Of a stretch of 64,000 nt of DNA, positions 1 through 10,686 are shown piece by piece; positions within the stretch are counted from its first letter, which is position 1; every line of letters starts with the position of its first letter. Source of the DNA: Annona cherimola. Lineage: Eukaryota; Streptophyta; Magnoliopsida; Magnoliales; Annonaceae. Below the pieces are notes generated by a model that was given only the letters and a program-made list of their open reading frames with translations, was not told the origin of the DNA and searched no databases. The stretch covers positions 36,922,133-36,986,132 of the forward strand of contig CM059975.1 in assembly GCA_030490835.1 (NCBI GenBank), written 5' to 3'. Made by a program: the position numbers and the translations under genes.

Positions 1-347
1 TCGTGCCCCCAAAATCAACGCTGGACATTTTCTTTTGTTTGAAGTCGATGCTGGAGTCGACTTCGTCTGCGACTTGACTTCCCAAGTCGCAAGTGGAGTC
101 GACTTGACCTGCGACTTCACCTGTTGCGCTTTTGGGATTCATTCTCAAGTCGATATTTGAGTCGACTTTGGGATCGACTTCACCCAAGTCGAAGTCCAAG
201 TCGACTTGAAGATCGACTTGACCTCTTTGCTTTCCTTAAACATTTATCAAACACATCAGTACCTTTTATATACTCAAATTAGTTCTTGTTAATCATCGAA
301 ACTCAAGATTTGGTCAATTTTTATTGTTTTAAACATTGTTTCCAACA
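1..347 (-). repeat. Partial 3' LTR (U3 beginning) of the left Sirevirus
   Basis: On the minus strand this begins TGTTGGAAACAATG at 347 and matches 17893-17547 of the 5' LTR of the same element. It contains several AAGTCGACT palindromic motifs. The rest of the LTR lies outside the window. Confidence 0.93.
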
Positions 348-348
348 A

Positions 349-362
349 TCTCCCCCTTTTTG
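349..362 (-). other. Polypurine tract next to the 3' LTR (left Sirevirus)
   Basis: Read on the minus strand it is CAAAAAGGGGGAGA, directly before the TG of the 3' LTR. This is the expected plus-strand primer for reverse transcription. Confidence 0.85.
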
Positions 363-574
363 ATGATTGACAAAACTTCATTTGAGTTGATACCTTTCAA
401 GCATTAATCATTTTCAAGCAAATCATGTTGAATACTTTATAACATATTAAGCAAACATAACATTCATCAATAGCATATATATGTATCAAGTTTCATGCAA
501 CACAAAACAAAAATGAAACCTAGATACAAAACTACCCAACCCAAAAGAAAATTTTACTCAACTCACCTATTTTA

Positions 575-588
575 TCTCCCCCTTTTTG
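575..588 (-). other. Second, upstream polypurine tract (left Sirevirus)
   Basis: The same CAAAAAGGGGGAGA appears about 225 bp before the LTR-adjacent tract, just after the env-like ORF. The complete copy has it at the matching place (51881-51894). From memory, multiple purine tracts are a recognised Sirevirus trait. Confidence 0.75.
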
Positions 589-2178
589 TCAAACTATCAA
601 AAATCGATCAACTTTTAATGATTTTGTGAATTGAAATTGTGAAATCGGATATAAGATTGGTTTGATGGGACGATTTTGGGCAGATGAGTAGATGGAGATA
701 TCATGATCGGGAGATGCTGCTTTATGAACTGAACCCGATTCGTATGGATCGAGTTCGGGCATAGGCCTCTTTTTGTGACGTCCGGAGGCGAGGTGATATT
801 TGATGGTACGCAGTTCCCGATCCATGTGATCTTGTCGGGAATGCATATCAGTGATAGCATTCAGCACACCGGTCACTAGGCTAGTCATCCTATCTTCTTG
901 ATGACCCATAGCTTCCAAGATCTCGTTTTTGAGGCTTTGAAGTGTAGCCATTTGATCTGAAGTAGGCGGCACGCGTTCGGGTGCAACGGATCCTTGAGGA
1001 GAATGTGATCCATGTGACAGAGGAGATGCAGGCCGTTCAGGCGATGCCTCGGGAGCTTGCTCCCCCTCAGCTTGTGCATTGTCCTCTTGTTCTCGGACTG
1101 GCTCGCCAAGCTTCTCTCGGATGCGATCATCCCTAAACTGCTCCAAATTGATTTTCATGCATTGGAGCAAAGCCTTGTTGATAGCGTTGGTCGTCTTGGG
1201 GACTTCAAATGGTTCCCCGTCAATGTCGAGCTCAACCCGCTCAAAAATCTTGGTGATCCAAGATCCATAAGGTAACACGCCTCTCGGATTGTCTTTCCTG
1301 GATGCTAAGGCTTCTAGGAATAGTCTGGGAAGACTGATCTTGACTTTGTTCACTAATTTCCACAAGATCATTGCTTCTTGTGGATTCAATTGATTCCTTC
1401 CGCCTCCTTTTGGCAAAATACAGTGGGCGATCAATAGACGGATAACCCTGAGTCTGGGAGAAAGATCCATGTAATGTAGGAATTTGGTGCCTGCATGGTA
1501 CTTGTTGCTTTTGGTTAACTCATTATAGATCTTGTCCATAGTCAGATCCTTGGGAAGCCTCTCTTCATCAAAAGGTACTTGAAGAATATTTCCAATTCTT
1601 CTCAAAGCTTCATCTTGATCTGGATAGTCGCTACTCCCAAAATTTATTTCAGTGCCTTTGACATAAGTGCAAAACTTGGTGTTGTCCCATAAATAATAAA
1701 ACTGTCTTGTGAGATCAGGATAGATCCGTTCATCGGATTTGAATAGTTGTATCCATCCTTGGAAATCCAACAACTCTTCTATGTCGAACTCATAGTCGTT
1801 GAGGAACTTGAAATCTATGATCTTAGGAATGAATACCTTTCGTTCATAGAAGTTTCTGTAGAAGCGACTATGCTGTAGCTCTGTCCTGAAATAAGTAGTG
1901 GGCATTTTTAGAACTTGCCCCTTCTTGATAGGAATCCTTGAAGAATACGAGCTTTCAGGTTGGCTTTCTGATCGTGGGGCTCTATCAGTTGACTGGGTTG
2001 TTGTCTGGAATCGAACCCGTCTACCCGTCGAGGTTGATGGTTCCTCTCTAACTCGTTTGGATGGAGTCCTTGCTCTTCTAGGAATATCTTCCTCTGTGGA
2101 GGATTGGGATGGCCTAGGCACTGGCCGTTGGATTGGCTTTTTGACTGCTAGTTTAGGAGTTTTAGCTTTTGGAGCCAT
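589..2178 (-). CDS. Sirevirus env-like ORF (plant transposon domain plus coiled coil), intact
   Basis: This is the third ORF of the element, downstream of pol, 529 codons from ATG to stop with no interruption. Residues 1-90 are basic and rich in Ser and Pro. About 95-330 resembles the 'putative plant transposon protein' domain (from memory Pfam Transposase_32, PF20167), with the blocks ERKVFIPKIIDF, DIEELLDFQGW, YPDLTRQFYYLW and a conserved NPRGVLPYG near 300. About 370-400 is Pro/Ser rich, and about 405-465 has heptad-like spacing suggesting a coiled coil. I see no signal peptide and no clear membrane span, so an envelope role is not supported by the sequence itself. The partner at 50317 is clearly homologous but truncated. 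The function is unknown; the name 'env-like' only reflects position. Confidence 0.85.
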   Translation of the reverse strand: MAPKAKTPKLAVKKPIQRPVPRPSQSSTEEDIPRRARTPSKRVREEPSTSTGRRVRFQTTTQSTDRAPRSESQPESSYSSRIPIKKGQVLKMPTTYFRTELQHSRFYRNFYERKVFIPKIIDFKFLNDYEFDIEELLDFQGWIQLFKSDERIYPDLTRQFYYLWDNTKFCTYVKGTEINFGSSDYPDQDEALRRIGNILQVPFDEERLPKDLTMDKIYNELTKSNKYHAGTKFLHYMDLSPRLRVIRLLIAHCILPKGGGRNQLNPQEAMILWKLVNKVKISLPRLFLEALASRKDNPRGVLPYGSWITKIFERVELDIDGEPFEVPKTTNAINKALLQCMKINLEQFRDDRIREKLGEPVREQEDNAQAEGEQAPEASPERPASPLSHGSHSPQGSVAPERVPPTSDQMATLQSLKNEILEAMGHQEDRMTSLVTGVLNAITDMHSRQDHMDRELRTIKYHLASGRHKKRPMPELDPYESGSVHKAASPDHDISIYSSAQNRPIKPILYPISQFQFTKSLKVDRFLIV

Positions 2179-2494
2179 TGAAATTGGAATTTTAGTGACT
2201 GAAGAATATGAAATAGAGAATGCTTTAGAGCTGTGAGAGGGAGAGCTTAAAGAGAGAGAGTGAGAGCCAAGGGTGTGAAATCGTGGAAGATGGAGAGACA
2301 GCGGCTTGCCGGGAGTGACAGCGGATCGCCGGAGGAGAGAGGAGTTGCCGGAAATGGAGGTTGTCAGAGAGAAAAGGGAAAACAGAGAGGATTTTGTCGC
2401 CGGAGGGGAAAAACAGAGAGGAGAAGGCGCGGGAAAATGAGAGAAAAGAAGAGAGAAAGGGAAGAAGAGAAGAAATGCGGAAGTCGGACGGTCG

Positions 2495-2665
2495 CGCGCG
2501 GAGTCGACTTTGCCCTAGGCGAAGTCGACTTCGGTCCTTCTGGAGTCGACTTCGCCTGGGGGCGGAGTCGACTTCGACTCTAGCGGAGTCGACTTCGCTT
2601 CTAAAGCGGAGTCGACCTGGCGTCCCTGGAGTCGACTTGACTCATCGACTTGACATTTTCCAATT
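2495..2665 (-). repeat. AGTCGACT palindrome array in the pol/env-like spacer (left Sirevirus)
   Basis: About seven copies of the core AGTCGACT, a perfect palindrome, lie in 170 bp between the pol stop (2687) and the env-like leader. The arms extend into GCGAAG/CTTCGC, so neighbouring copies can pair as hairpins. The same array occurs at 49837-49990 in the other copy. A similar motif is found in the LTRs. Confidence 0.85.
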
Positions 2666-2686
2666 TAATTTTCTTATGAATTTTTC

Positions 2687-5600
2687 TTAGTTAAGCTCTA
2701 TCATCCCCATATCATTCCTAATCTTATAAAATGAATCTTTGGCTAGAGGTTTGGTAAAGATATCAGCAATTTGGTCTTCTGTTTTCACATATTCTAAGCA
2801 CACATCATGATTTTCAACATGTTCACGAATAAAATGATGTCTTACATCAATATGTTTGGTTCTAGAATGCAATATAGGATTTTTAGTCAAACAAATTGCA
2901 CTTGTATTATCACATCTAATAGGAATATCAACATAATCAATACCATAATCCTTTAATTGCTGTTTCATCCAAAGTAATTGGGCACAACAACTACCGGCGG
3001 CTATGTATTCGGCTTCCGCAGTAGATAGTGCAACATTTGTTTGTTTTCTTGAATGCCATGAAACTAGCATATGTCCAAGAAATTGACAAGTTCCACTGGT
3101 ACTTTTTCTATCTACTTTATATCCGGCAAAGTCTGCATCCGAATAGCCGATTAGATCAAAGGTTGACCCCTTTGGATACCATAGTCCAAGGTTTGTAGTT
3201 TTTATCAAATATTTAAAAATTCTTTTTACAGCAAGTAGATGTGATTCTTTTGGACATGCTTGGAATCTAGAGCACATACAAACACTAAATAAGATATCGG
3301 GTCTAGAAGCAGTTAAATAAAGCAAAGATCCTATCATGCTTCTATAAAGCTTTTGATCGATACCTTTACCGTTTTCATCCGTGTCGATTTTTATTGTTGA
3401 GCTCATTGGAGTGTTTGCTCCTTTGCTATTCTGCATTCCAAATTTCTTGAGCATCTCTTTGACATACTTGGACTGGTTTAGAAATATTCCTTCACTTTGT
3501 TGCTTGATTTGTAGTCCAAGGAAGAAATTTAATTCTCCCATCATGCTCATTTCGAACTCGCTCTGCATTATCTTAGAAAATTCTTGACAAAGATTTTCAT
3601 CAGTAGCACCGAATATTATGTCATCCACATAAATCTGTACAATCAAAATATTTTTATTTTTGTACTTGATGAATAAGGTAGTGTCTACTTTCCCTCTTTG
3701 AAACTCATGATCAATCAAGAATCTATTTAACCTTTCATACCAAGCTCTTGGTGCTTGTTTTAGTCCATATAATGCTTTGGTTAATTTATACACATATTTT
3801 GATTGATCCTTATCTTCAAAACCAGGGGGTTGTTCAACATATACTTCTTCATTCAAATAACCATTCAAAAATGCGCTTTTTACATCCATTTGAAACAATT
3901 TGAAGTTCATATGAGAAGCAAATGCTAGTAGGATGCGTATGGCTTCTAATCTAGCCACGGGTGCATATGATTCTTCAAAATCAATTCCTTCTTCTTGGGA
4001 ATACCCTTTGGCTACTAGTCTTGCCTTGTTTCTAATTACAAGACCGCTTTCGTCTAATTTGTTCCTAAATACCCATTTTGTACCAATGACTGTATGATTG
4101 TTTGGTCTAGGAACTAAATGTCATACATTGTTTCTTTCGAATTGATTTAGCTCTTCTTGCATTGAAATAACCCAATTTTCATCATTAAGAGCTTGTTCAA
4201 TGGTATTTGGTTCAATTTTCGATACAAACGCATATTGGCCATAAACGTTTTGTTTTGATCTTCTAGTTTTTACTCCTTCATATATGTTTCCAATAACTTG
4301 TTCAATTGGATGGGCATTTTTAAACTTTAAATCAGTTGGAGGTTTGTAAGATTCATTACCTTCACTTACCTCTTCCTCCTCTGGATTTTCTGGCTTGAGC
4401 TCGAGTTCCTTTAGTTGTTCTTTGCCTTTCGTCTCATCTGCATCACTTAGTTCATCCTCCTTTCTCGGAGTTTGGTTAAATTCATCAAATACAACATGTA
4501 TGGATTCTTCTACAACTTGGTTTCGTTTATTGAATACTCTGTATGCTTTGCTATTTGATGAATAACCAAGGAATATAGCCTCATCACTTTTGGCATCTAA
4601 TTTTCCCAAGTTGGCTTTTCCATTGTTCAAAACATAACATGTACATCCAAAAGCATGAAAATATGAGATATTTGGTTTCCTTCCTTTCCATAGTTCATAT
4701 GGGGTCTTTTTCAAGATTGCTCGAATGGTAACTCGGTTCAAAATATGACAAGCTGTACTCACAGCTTCACCCCAAAATTTCTTGGATAGATTGCTCTCAT
4801 TTAGCATAGTTCTAGCCATCTCTTGTATAGTTCTATTTTTCCTTTCAACTACTCCATTTTGTTGTGGAGTTCTTGGTGCAGAAAAGGTGTGGTGAATTCC
4901 TTTTTCATTACAGAATTCCATGAATCGTTTGTTTTCGAATTCGCCACCATGATCGCTTCTTATTGTCACAATAGTACTTTGTTTTTCATTTTGCACCAAA
5001 CTTACAAAAGTTGCAAACATAGAGAAGGCTTCATCTTTACTAGCTAAGAGAATTATCCATGTGAATCTTGAAAAATCATCAACTATGACAAATACATATT
5101 TCTTTCCACCAATGGTTAGAATGTCGGATGGCCCGTATAGATCCATGTGTAGCAATTCAAGTGGCCTAGTGGTGGAAATTTCCTTTTTGGTAGAGAAAGG
5201 CATTTTGGATTGTTTTGATATTTGACATGCCTTACAAATTTTGTCTTTGTCATATTTCAATTTTGGTAATCCTTCTACCAAATTCTTTTTCCATAGGGTC
5301 TTTATATTTCCCATGTTTACGTGTCCAAGCCTTTTATGCCAAACCCATGGATCATTATCAATGGCCATAAAACATTGACCATTCAATTTATCAAGTGAAA
5401 CCAAATAAACATTTCCATGTCTTTTACCACTAAACATGATATGTTCTCCATCAAATACATTACATATAGATGATTCAAACACAACTTTATATCCTTTATC
5501 ACATAATTGGCTAATACTCATTAAATTGTGTTTGAGTCCTTCAACAAATAAAACATCTTCCATGCATGCATTTGAGGTACTAAGTATATTTCCTTTACCT

Positions 5601-5749
5601 TTAATTTTACCTTTTTCATTATTTCCAAAGGCAACCATTCCATCGTTGCAAGGCTTAAGTTTATGAAACAAACTTCTTTCACCAGTCATATGCCTTGAAC
5701 AACCGCTATCCATGAACCATTCATTGTTTGCCTTTGCCTTAAAACATGT
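2687..5749 (-). pseudogene. Sirevirus pol (protease, integrase, reverse transcriptase, RNase H) with one stop codon
   Basis: The reading frame is open from the gag overlap to the TAG at 2687-2689, except for one stop at 4121-4123 where the other copy has TGG (Trp in [10 protein letters not shown]). Domains in order: protease with DSG (MDSGCSRHMTG); GAG-pre-integrase His/Cys finger (WHKRLGH...CKACQ); integrase core with HMDLYGP and RSDHGGEF...[11 protein letters not shown] (DDE residues); reverse transcriptase with [16 protein letters not shown] and the catalytic IYVDDIIFG; RNase H with YSDADFAG and STAEAEYIA. The domain order INT-RT marks Ty1/copia. The frame is +1 relative to gag. Without suppression of the stop the product ends just before RT. 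Confidence 0.93.
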
Positions 5750-5786
5750 CTGAAAAATAAGAAAATAAATCTTATCTTTTTGGTAC
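5750..5786 (-). other. Gag-pol junction: 37-nt GT...AG segment at a +1 frame change
   Basis: Minus-strand sequence starts GTACCAAAAAGATAAG, which contains the gag stop TAA, and ends TTATTTTTCAG. The gag frame and the open pol frame overlap by about 20 nt. Removing exactly these 37 nt would fuse gag (..KW) in frame to pol (TCFKAK..). A programmed +1 frameshift around CAA AAA GAT would have the same effect. Equivalent segments are at 46701-46737 and 59954-59993. Confidence 0.6.
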
Positions 5787-7574
5787 CCATTTTATGGGTC
5801 CATTTGGGTTAGTAATAGAATCTAATCTAAGTTGATCTAACTTTGAAAGCCCAAATCTTGTGTTTCTTGGAACCCAAACTAATTTAACACCATGGTCATA
5901 TAGTTTCTTAAAATTACATTTGTAAGTTTTATGACCCATTTTATTGCAGAAATTACAAGCCAAAGGTAATCTTGGAGTAGGTCTCCAAGCATGCAAAGGT
6001 TCAATCATTGGTCTTCTAGTCCACTTAAAATTTTTCTTTTGTGGCTTGTATATAGATGCATTTTTAGTTTGATTTTTCTCAAGTATTTGTTCATTTGATT
6101 TGCTACTTTCTCCTTGCTCAAATGTATGATACCCAAGACCTTTTTTATGTGTTTGGGAGGTCATATTCAGAAACATTTTAACACTTTCTCCTGGATTAGA
6201 GAACTTAGCTAATGATTCATTTAATGATTTGTTCTCCATTTTCAGCAATTCAGTTTCATTTTTCAATTTGACTAATCTTTCTGCAAGTTTACCATTTACA
6301 ATTATTGTTGCATCACATTGTCTCTTCTTAATTGTAAACTTGCTTCCTAATTTCTTCATTTCTTCATATAATGAATCATATGCAGTTTGTAGTTCATCTA
6401 ATTCAGTACATTTGAGGCATTCATGAGAGGAAGAATAACTTGAATTAGAAAGGGAGAGTTTGGAACTTACCTCTTCATTACTTGTGTCTTTTGTTGAGGT
6501 AATTTGTTCTCCTTGCTCGATTTGTGCCATGCAGCAAATTCTTGCACATTCTTCCGCCTCTATGTCATCGGTTGAGAAGCTACTCGTCGTAGATTCTTCA
6601 TCATTTACGTACATGCCTCTTCCTTTGTATTTCTGGAATCTTCTATTGTTCCCTCGATCCTTTCTTTGTTCTTTTGCCTTGATTTCTTCGGGAGTTGGAC
6701 ATTGAGCCTGCATATGTCCCGAACCGCCGCATCGGTAGCACTTGGTTGATTCTTTCTTCTTCTCTTGGGGAGTTCTTTCTTTGAAGCTTCTGAAATTTTT
6801 GCCTTTCCTCACAAATTTTCTGAATCGTTTTGTGAGTAGAGCAATCTCGTCGTCATTTTGAGAAGAAGATGTGTCATCGGTGTCTTGTGCGGCTTTTAAG
6901 GCAATTGCTCTTTTGCCCCTGTGTTGATCTTCATTCCTTTTCTTAATTAGCTCATGTGACATAAGTGAGCTAATTAAGTTTTCAAGCTTCAGCGTGTTGA
7001 GGTCTTTGGCTTCTTCAATTGCAGTGATCTTTGGAGTCCATGATTCGGGTAGAGCTCTTAAAATCTTCATGACCTGCTCAGATTCAGATATTGCTTTTCC
7101 AAGACCTTTTAAAGCATTAGTAATCTTAGAGAATCTAGCAAACATTTCAGAAATATTTTCTGTTTCTAGCATTCTAAAGTTCTCTAGTTCTCCAATCAAA
7201 ATATTCCTTCTCGTCCCTTGGACTTGAGAAGTTCCTTCGTAGATAGAGATTAGTGTATCCCATATCTCTTTGGCGGTTAAGCAAGAGGATACTCTATCAT
7301 ACTCGGAAGCAGTGAGAGCACAAAATAAGGAGTTCATAGCTTTGGCATTGCTCTTCACTATTCTTACTTCCTCATCGGTCCATTTGGAAGCTCGTTCATC
7401 GGTAGGCAGTATTACTCCATCTTGGATAGCAATCCAAGAGTCCATATCGGTAGCCATGATGAGTTGCTTCATACGAAGCTTCCAATATCCAAAATTGTTC
7501 CCATCAAACAACGGTGGCCTTGTAAAGGATTGGCCTTCAGCAAATGCGGGAACGGAAGTAGATTGGGATGCCAT
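5772..7574 (-). CDS. gag: Sirevirus Gag, intact
   Basis: 600 codons from ATG to TAA, uninterrupted. It is the nucleocapsid/capsid polyprotein that forms virus-like particles and packages element RNA. Residues about 25-210 match the copia-type Gag polypeptide (UBN2) family, with FGYWKLRMK near 28-36 and a helical core around LTAKEIWDTL. A first CCHC knuckle CYRCGGSGHMQAQC is at 279-292 and a second CNFCNKMGHKTYKC at 540-553, with a charged linker that looks coiled-coil between them. Long Gags with extra C-terminal sequence are typical of Sireviruses. The start ATG lies 46 nt downstream of the LTR boundary region and just after the primer site. The homologue at 45157 is broken. Confidence 0.95.
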   Translation of the reverse strand: MASQSTSVPAFAEGQSFTRPPLFDGNNFGYWKLRMKQLIMATDMDSWIAIQDGVILPTDERASKWTDEEVRIVKSNAKAMNSLFCALTASEYDRVSSCLTAKEIWDTLISIYEGTSQVQGTRRNILIGELENFRMLETENISEMFARFSKITNALKGLGKAISESEQVMKILRALPESWTPKITAIEEAKDLNTLKLENLISSLMSHELIKKRNEDQHRGKRAIALKAAQDTDDTSSSQNDDEIALLTKRFRKFVRKGKNFRSFKERTPQEKKKESTKCYRCGGSGHMQAQCPTPEEIKAKEQRKDRGNNRRFQKYKGRGMYVNDEESTTSSFSTDDIEAEECARICCMAQIEQGEQITSTKDTSNEEVSSKLSLSNSSYSSSHECLKCTELDELQTAYDSLYEEMKKLGSKFTIKKRQCDATIIVNGKLAERLVKLKNETELLKMENKSLNESLAKFSNPGESVKMFLNMTSQTHKKGLGYHTFEQGESSKSNEQILEKNQTKNASIYKPQKKNFKWTRRPMIEPLHAWRPTPRLPLACNFCNKMGHKTYKCNFKKLYDHGVKLVWVPRNTRFGLSKLDQLRLDSITNPNGPIKWVPKR

Positions 7575-7608
7575 TTCAATAAGATCTCTTTGATAAACTC
7601 AAAGACCT

Positions 7609-7620
7609 GCTCTGATACCA
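7609..7620 (-). other. Primer binding site, initiator tRNA-Met type (left Sirevirus)
   Basis: On the minus strand it reads TGGTATCAGAGC, two bases after the 5' LTR. This is the standard Ty1/copia site complementary to the 3' end of initiator tRNA-Met. Confidence 0.95.
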
Positions 7621-7622
7621 CT

Positions 7623-8105
7623 TGTTGGTCCCGAGTTGATGGCTAAACCCAAGAGGGGAGGGGTGAATTGGGTTCTTTAAAATTTCTTTGGTAAACGCAA
7701 AGATCTTAACCCCTTGAAAAAGTTAATCCCCTTTTCAAGCGAATGGAGAGGAAATAAGATAAAGCAGTAATAATAAGTAGAACACAAGATTTATAGTGGT
7801 TCGGGCAAACCTTCCCTACTCCACTCTTCCAAGCTCACACTCCGTTGTGACTTGGGTTCCACTATGTATTCCAAGAATACACTTAGAGTCACCGCTCTCT
7901 TCTAGATTCAAAGCTCTAGGGGGCATACACAACTAGAGCCACTTGCTCTCTTCTAGATTCAAAGCTCTAGGGGGCATATACAACTAGAGCCACTTGCTCT
8001 CTTCTAGATTCAAAGCTCTAGGGGGCATATACAATCACTTGCACAAGTAGGTGATGAGTCTCACTCCAATCACACCCTACTTAGCATACACTTGATCTTA
8101 GCTAC
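7623..8105 (-). repeat. 5' LTR of left Sirevirus, downstream (U5) part
   Basis: Ends with CCAACA on the minus strand at 7623. It is the R/U5 side of the LTR, separated from its U3 side (16599-17893) by the nested element. Together the two parts make 1778 bp, against 1750 bp for the LTRs of the other copy. The target duplicate gctac (8101-8105) is its last piece. Confidence 0.95.
7901..8036 (-). repeat. Three tandem copies of a 51-bp unit in the LTR
   Basis: The word TCTAGATTCAAAGCTCTAGG begins at 7901, 7952 and 8003, exactly 51 bp apart. The complete Sirevirus LTRs hold only two related units (around 44770-44850). The extra unit accounts for part of the length difference between the LTRs. 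Confidence 0.85.
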
Positions 8106-8443
8106 TGATAAGTCTAAAAATTTTCATTTAATTCCATGTTAAATTCGTACAATTAAATATTAAAACGTTAATTAAATTCATGTTTTAAGTGGAATTTCAT
8201 GAAAATCATATTTTTGACAGAATCTTTAATTTTGCTATAAAACGGGTCATTTTGCAATATTCTTAAAAATATAAAATCATGACTTAATCCCCTAGAACAT
8301 TTTAAAGTTAAAATATGTATTAGCTTATTAATATAATATGGGTAAAAATTATAAAACCACCTAATTAGAAAAATCATACATACAGTTATAAATATAATCT
8401 AAAATATGGTTATAAAACAAATTGTCAAAACATTTTAAGATAA

Positions 8444-8477
<34 letters not shown>

Positions 8478-9855
8478 GTCAAAAAGGGCTAAAAACGAAA
8501 AGTAAATTAAAAATCTCTGCAAGCTTATTAAAATCATTTTGACAAAAATTAAATATGTTTTTGTTCGCTGCATGAGTATAGGAAATTGTGCACCGCCGGA
8601 GCAACAGAAACGGTGCTCCATCTTCCCCAAACTGACGAACAACCCAACTCCTGCCCCGACGGCAGCTGCAACCGGGCACGACAAAGAAGACACCAGTCGT
8701 CGCCAAGGGAGAAAACAGCAGCTGGAAACGCGCACCCGGCTCGATCCAACGTCAATAGCAAAACCAACGGCAGCCCAATTCTTCAAACCGTATTTTCCAA
8801 TTTCGCCCAAATCCCATTTCTCCTCTAAACAGAAAAGTCTTCCTAAAATAGCAGGAGCTAACAGTGTTCACCGATCCTCTTCGCCGATAGCAAGAACCCA
8901 TTCGTTTCAGGCAGCGAGCAGCTCGTTGGAAACCCATTTCACCGGCCACCGTTCCATCATCTTCCTGTTGATTTCAGCAACTTCCCTTGTTTTTCGCCAG
9001 CCTTGATTCCAACAGCGAAACAGAAATCCGGCAACCATGGCAGACATGGATTCCGGTGAAGGAAGCAGCTGCGGCCTTCAATGTCAGCAATCGTTCGGTG
9101 GCAGTTCAGTTGTCAATGCCGGAAAGATCCTCCATTGAAACAGCAGATTCATCTGCCATAGTCAAATTCGGACGCTAGCAGATTCCATTTTTTTTTTCTT
9201 CTTTCCATCGGCAGCAGAAACCCACTAATTCCGGCGTAAATCACCCAAGCAGCTTTGTCCAAATCAAGCAGAATCCATTAAATTTCGGTGGAAGAAAATC
9301 CACCTTTGGTTTCCTAAAAACCAAACCCATCAGCAGCATCTCCTGAAAACTCAGTCGAAGAGATAAATGCAACTAATTCAGGCTAAAACCCATTTATTTA
9401 TCAAATTGCCCAAATCCAAAGCCCCACAAATTCGTCCAAAATTCCAGCCAAACCCAATCCAAACAACAGCACGGAAATCCAGGGTCCGGCATTCCAATGG
9501 CCAAACTCAGCTTCCTTCTCAGAAACGGCAATCCATAGCACCCCTGCATTTTCGGCCAGATATGGATTATGGTTTCTTCGGTCATTCTCCAAGCAGGCAG
9601 CAGCTTAAACGATCACCGCTTCTTCATTTCATTGCCGTAGCCAACGAACCAAACAGCAACAAGAGCCAATGAAGAATTCGCAAACCCATTTCGGAAGCAT
9701 CACGTTTTTAGCCAGCAGATTTTGCCACTGCGTTTTCCTCCTCTTCGTCAAGATAGAAAGCAAAGCTACGACAAATTCTAGAGAGCAGCTACAGTATCGT
9801 CCAACCAATGAATCCCACATCGATTCTTTTGACGGAAAGAGGGCCCTCCCTCAAC

Positions 9856-9864
9856 TATAAAAAG
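9856..9864 (+). promoter_or_regulatory. TATA box in the 5' LTR of the nested element
   Basis: TATAAAAAG follows the GC-richer LTR core and lies just upstream of two direct repeats built on GGTGGGACCC (9914-9990). The same box is at 15789-15797 in the 3' LTR. Transcription probably starts about 25-35 bp downstream. Confidence 0.6.
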
Positions 9865-10257
9865 AGGTCTCTCATCCCAAGGCAAACACACACCCCATAC
9901 CCCACATACCCCTTGGGTGGGACCCATTTGGTGGGACCCCGTAGCAAGTGGGTGGGACCCATTTTGTGGGACCCGTAGCAAGGAGGTGGGGCCAAGCAAT
10001 AAAAGTTTCCATTACGTGGAGATTCGCTGTTTACGGGTGATGTAAATTTTATTTTCTGCTTTATGCTTTGTAGTGTTTTGTAGTAGTTAAATTTTAATTT
10101 GTAGTTTTAATTTTTAGATTAGATTTATTGCTTTATTTTATGCTTTGTAATTTTTAGATTAAATTTAATGTAATTCTCTTTGCTGCTTTAATAGTTAAAT
10201 TTCATAGTTTTTTATTGCTTTCTTAGAATAGTTTTAATTAAGTTGCTAGTTAATTAT

Positions 10258-10503
10258 AATTTCTTTTAGCTTCTTGTCTTATTTTCTTTTCTCTCCAATT
10301 TCTTCTATTTTCTCTTTTTCTCTCTCTTCTTTTCTCTCTTCTTTCTATCTCTAATTTCTTCTATTTTCTTTCTCTCTTCTCTTTCTCTCTCTCTTTTTTT
10401 TTCTCTCTTCTCTCTTTCTCTCTCTTCTCTCTTATCTCTCTCTCTCTCTCTCTCTTCTCTCTTCTCTCTTTCTCTTTCTCTCTCTATACCCTTTCTTTCT
10501 CTT
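10258..10503 (+). repeat. CT-rich microsatellite tract in LTR leader
   Basis: A pyrimidine tract dominated by TCTC and TTCT. It is the source of a spurious Arg/Glu-rich frame on the other strand. A difference of one CT unit here distinguishes the two LTRs. Confidence 0.9.
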
Positions 10504-10668
10504 AAAAATAATTCAAAACTACATCGCCTCTCTGTGGATTCGACCCGACTCACCATTATTCTACACTATCACTCGTATAGTGGTAGCTTTAATGTGTTTC
10601 GGTTAATTTAAATTAAACTGGTGATCACAGTGCTCTTAACGACAAGCACTTGGTTTGCATCAAGTTTT

Positions 10669-10686
10669 TGGCGCCGTTGCCGGGGA
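10669..10686 (+). other. Primer binding site, tRNA-Asp type
   Basis: TGGCGCCGTTGCCGGGGA is the exact complement of the 3' end of plant tRNA-Asp(GTC) including its CCA. It lies six bases after the 5' LTR. Confidence 0.9.

Larger units (their letters stand above)
8106..10662 (+). repeat. 5' LTR of the nested non-autonomous element
   Basis: 2557 bp, TGATAAG...GCATCA. It has an AT-rich start, a GC-richer core (about 8570-9990) with several short open frames that look fortuitous, a TATA box at 9856, a CT-rich stretch at 10258-10503, and the terminal motif TCTGTGGATTCGACCCGACT seen near the ends of Athila/Tat LTRs. Confidence 0.96.

Noticed and set aside
8539..9006. 155-codon frame in the LTR core of the nested element (and its copy at 14472-14939, plus overlapping antisense frames)
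   Set aside because: Several overlapping frames on both strands in a GC-richer LTR core, no recognisable domain, and the identity of the two copies comes from recent LTR duplication, not selection.
10305..10556. Arg/Glu-rich frame on the minus strand
   Set aside because: It is the translation of a CT microsatellite.
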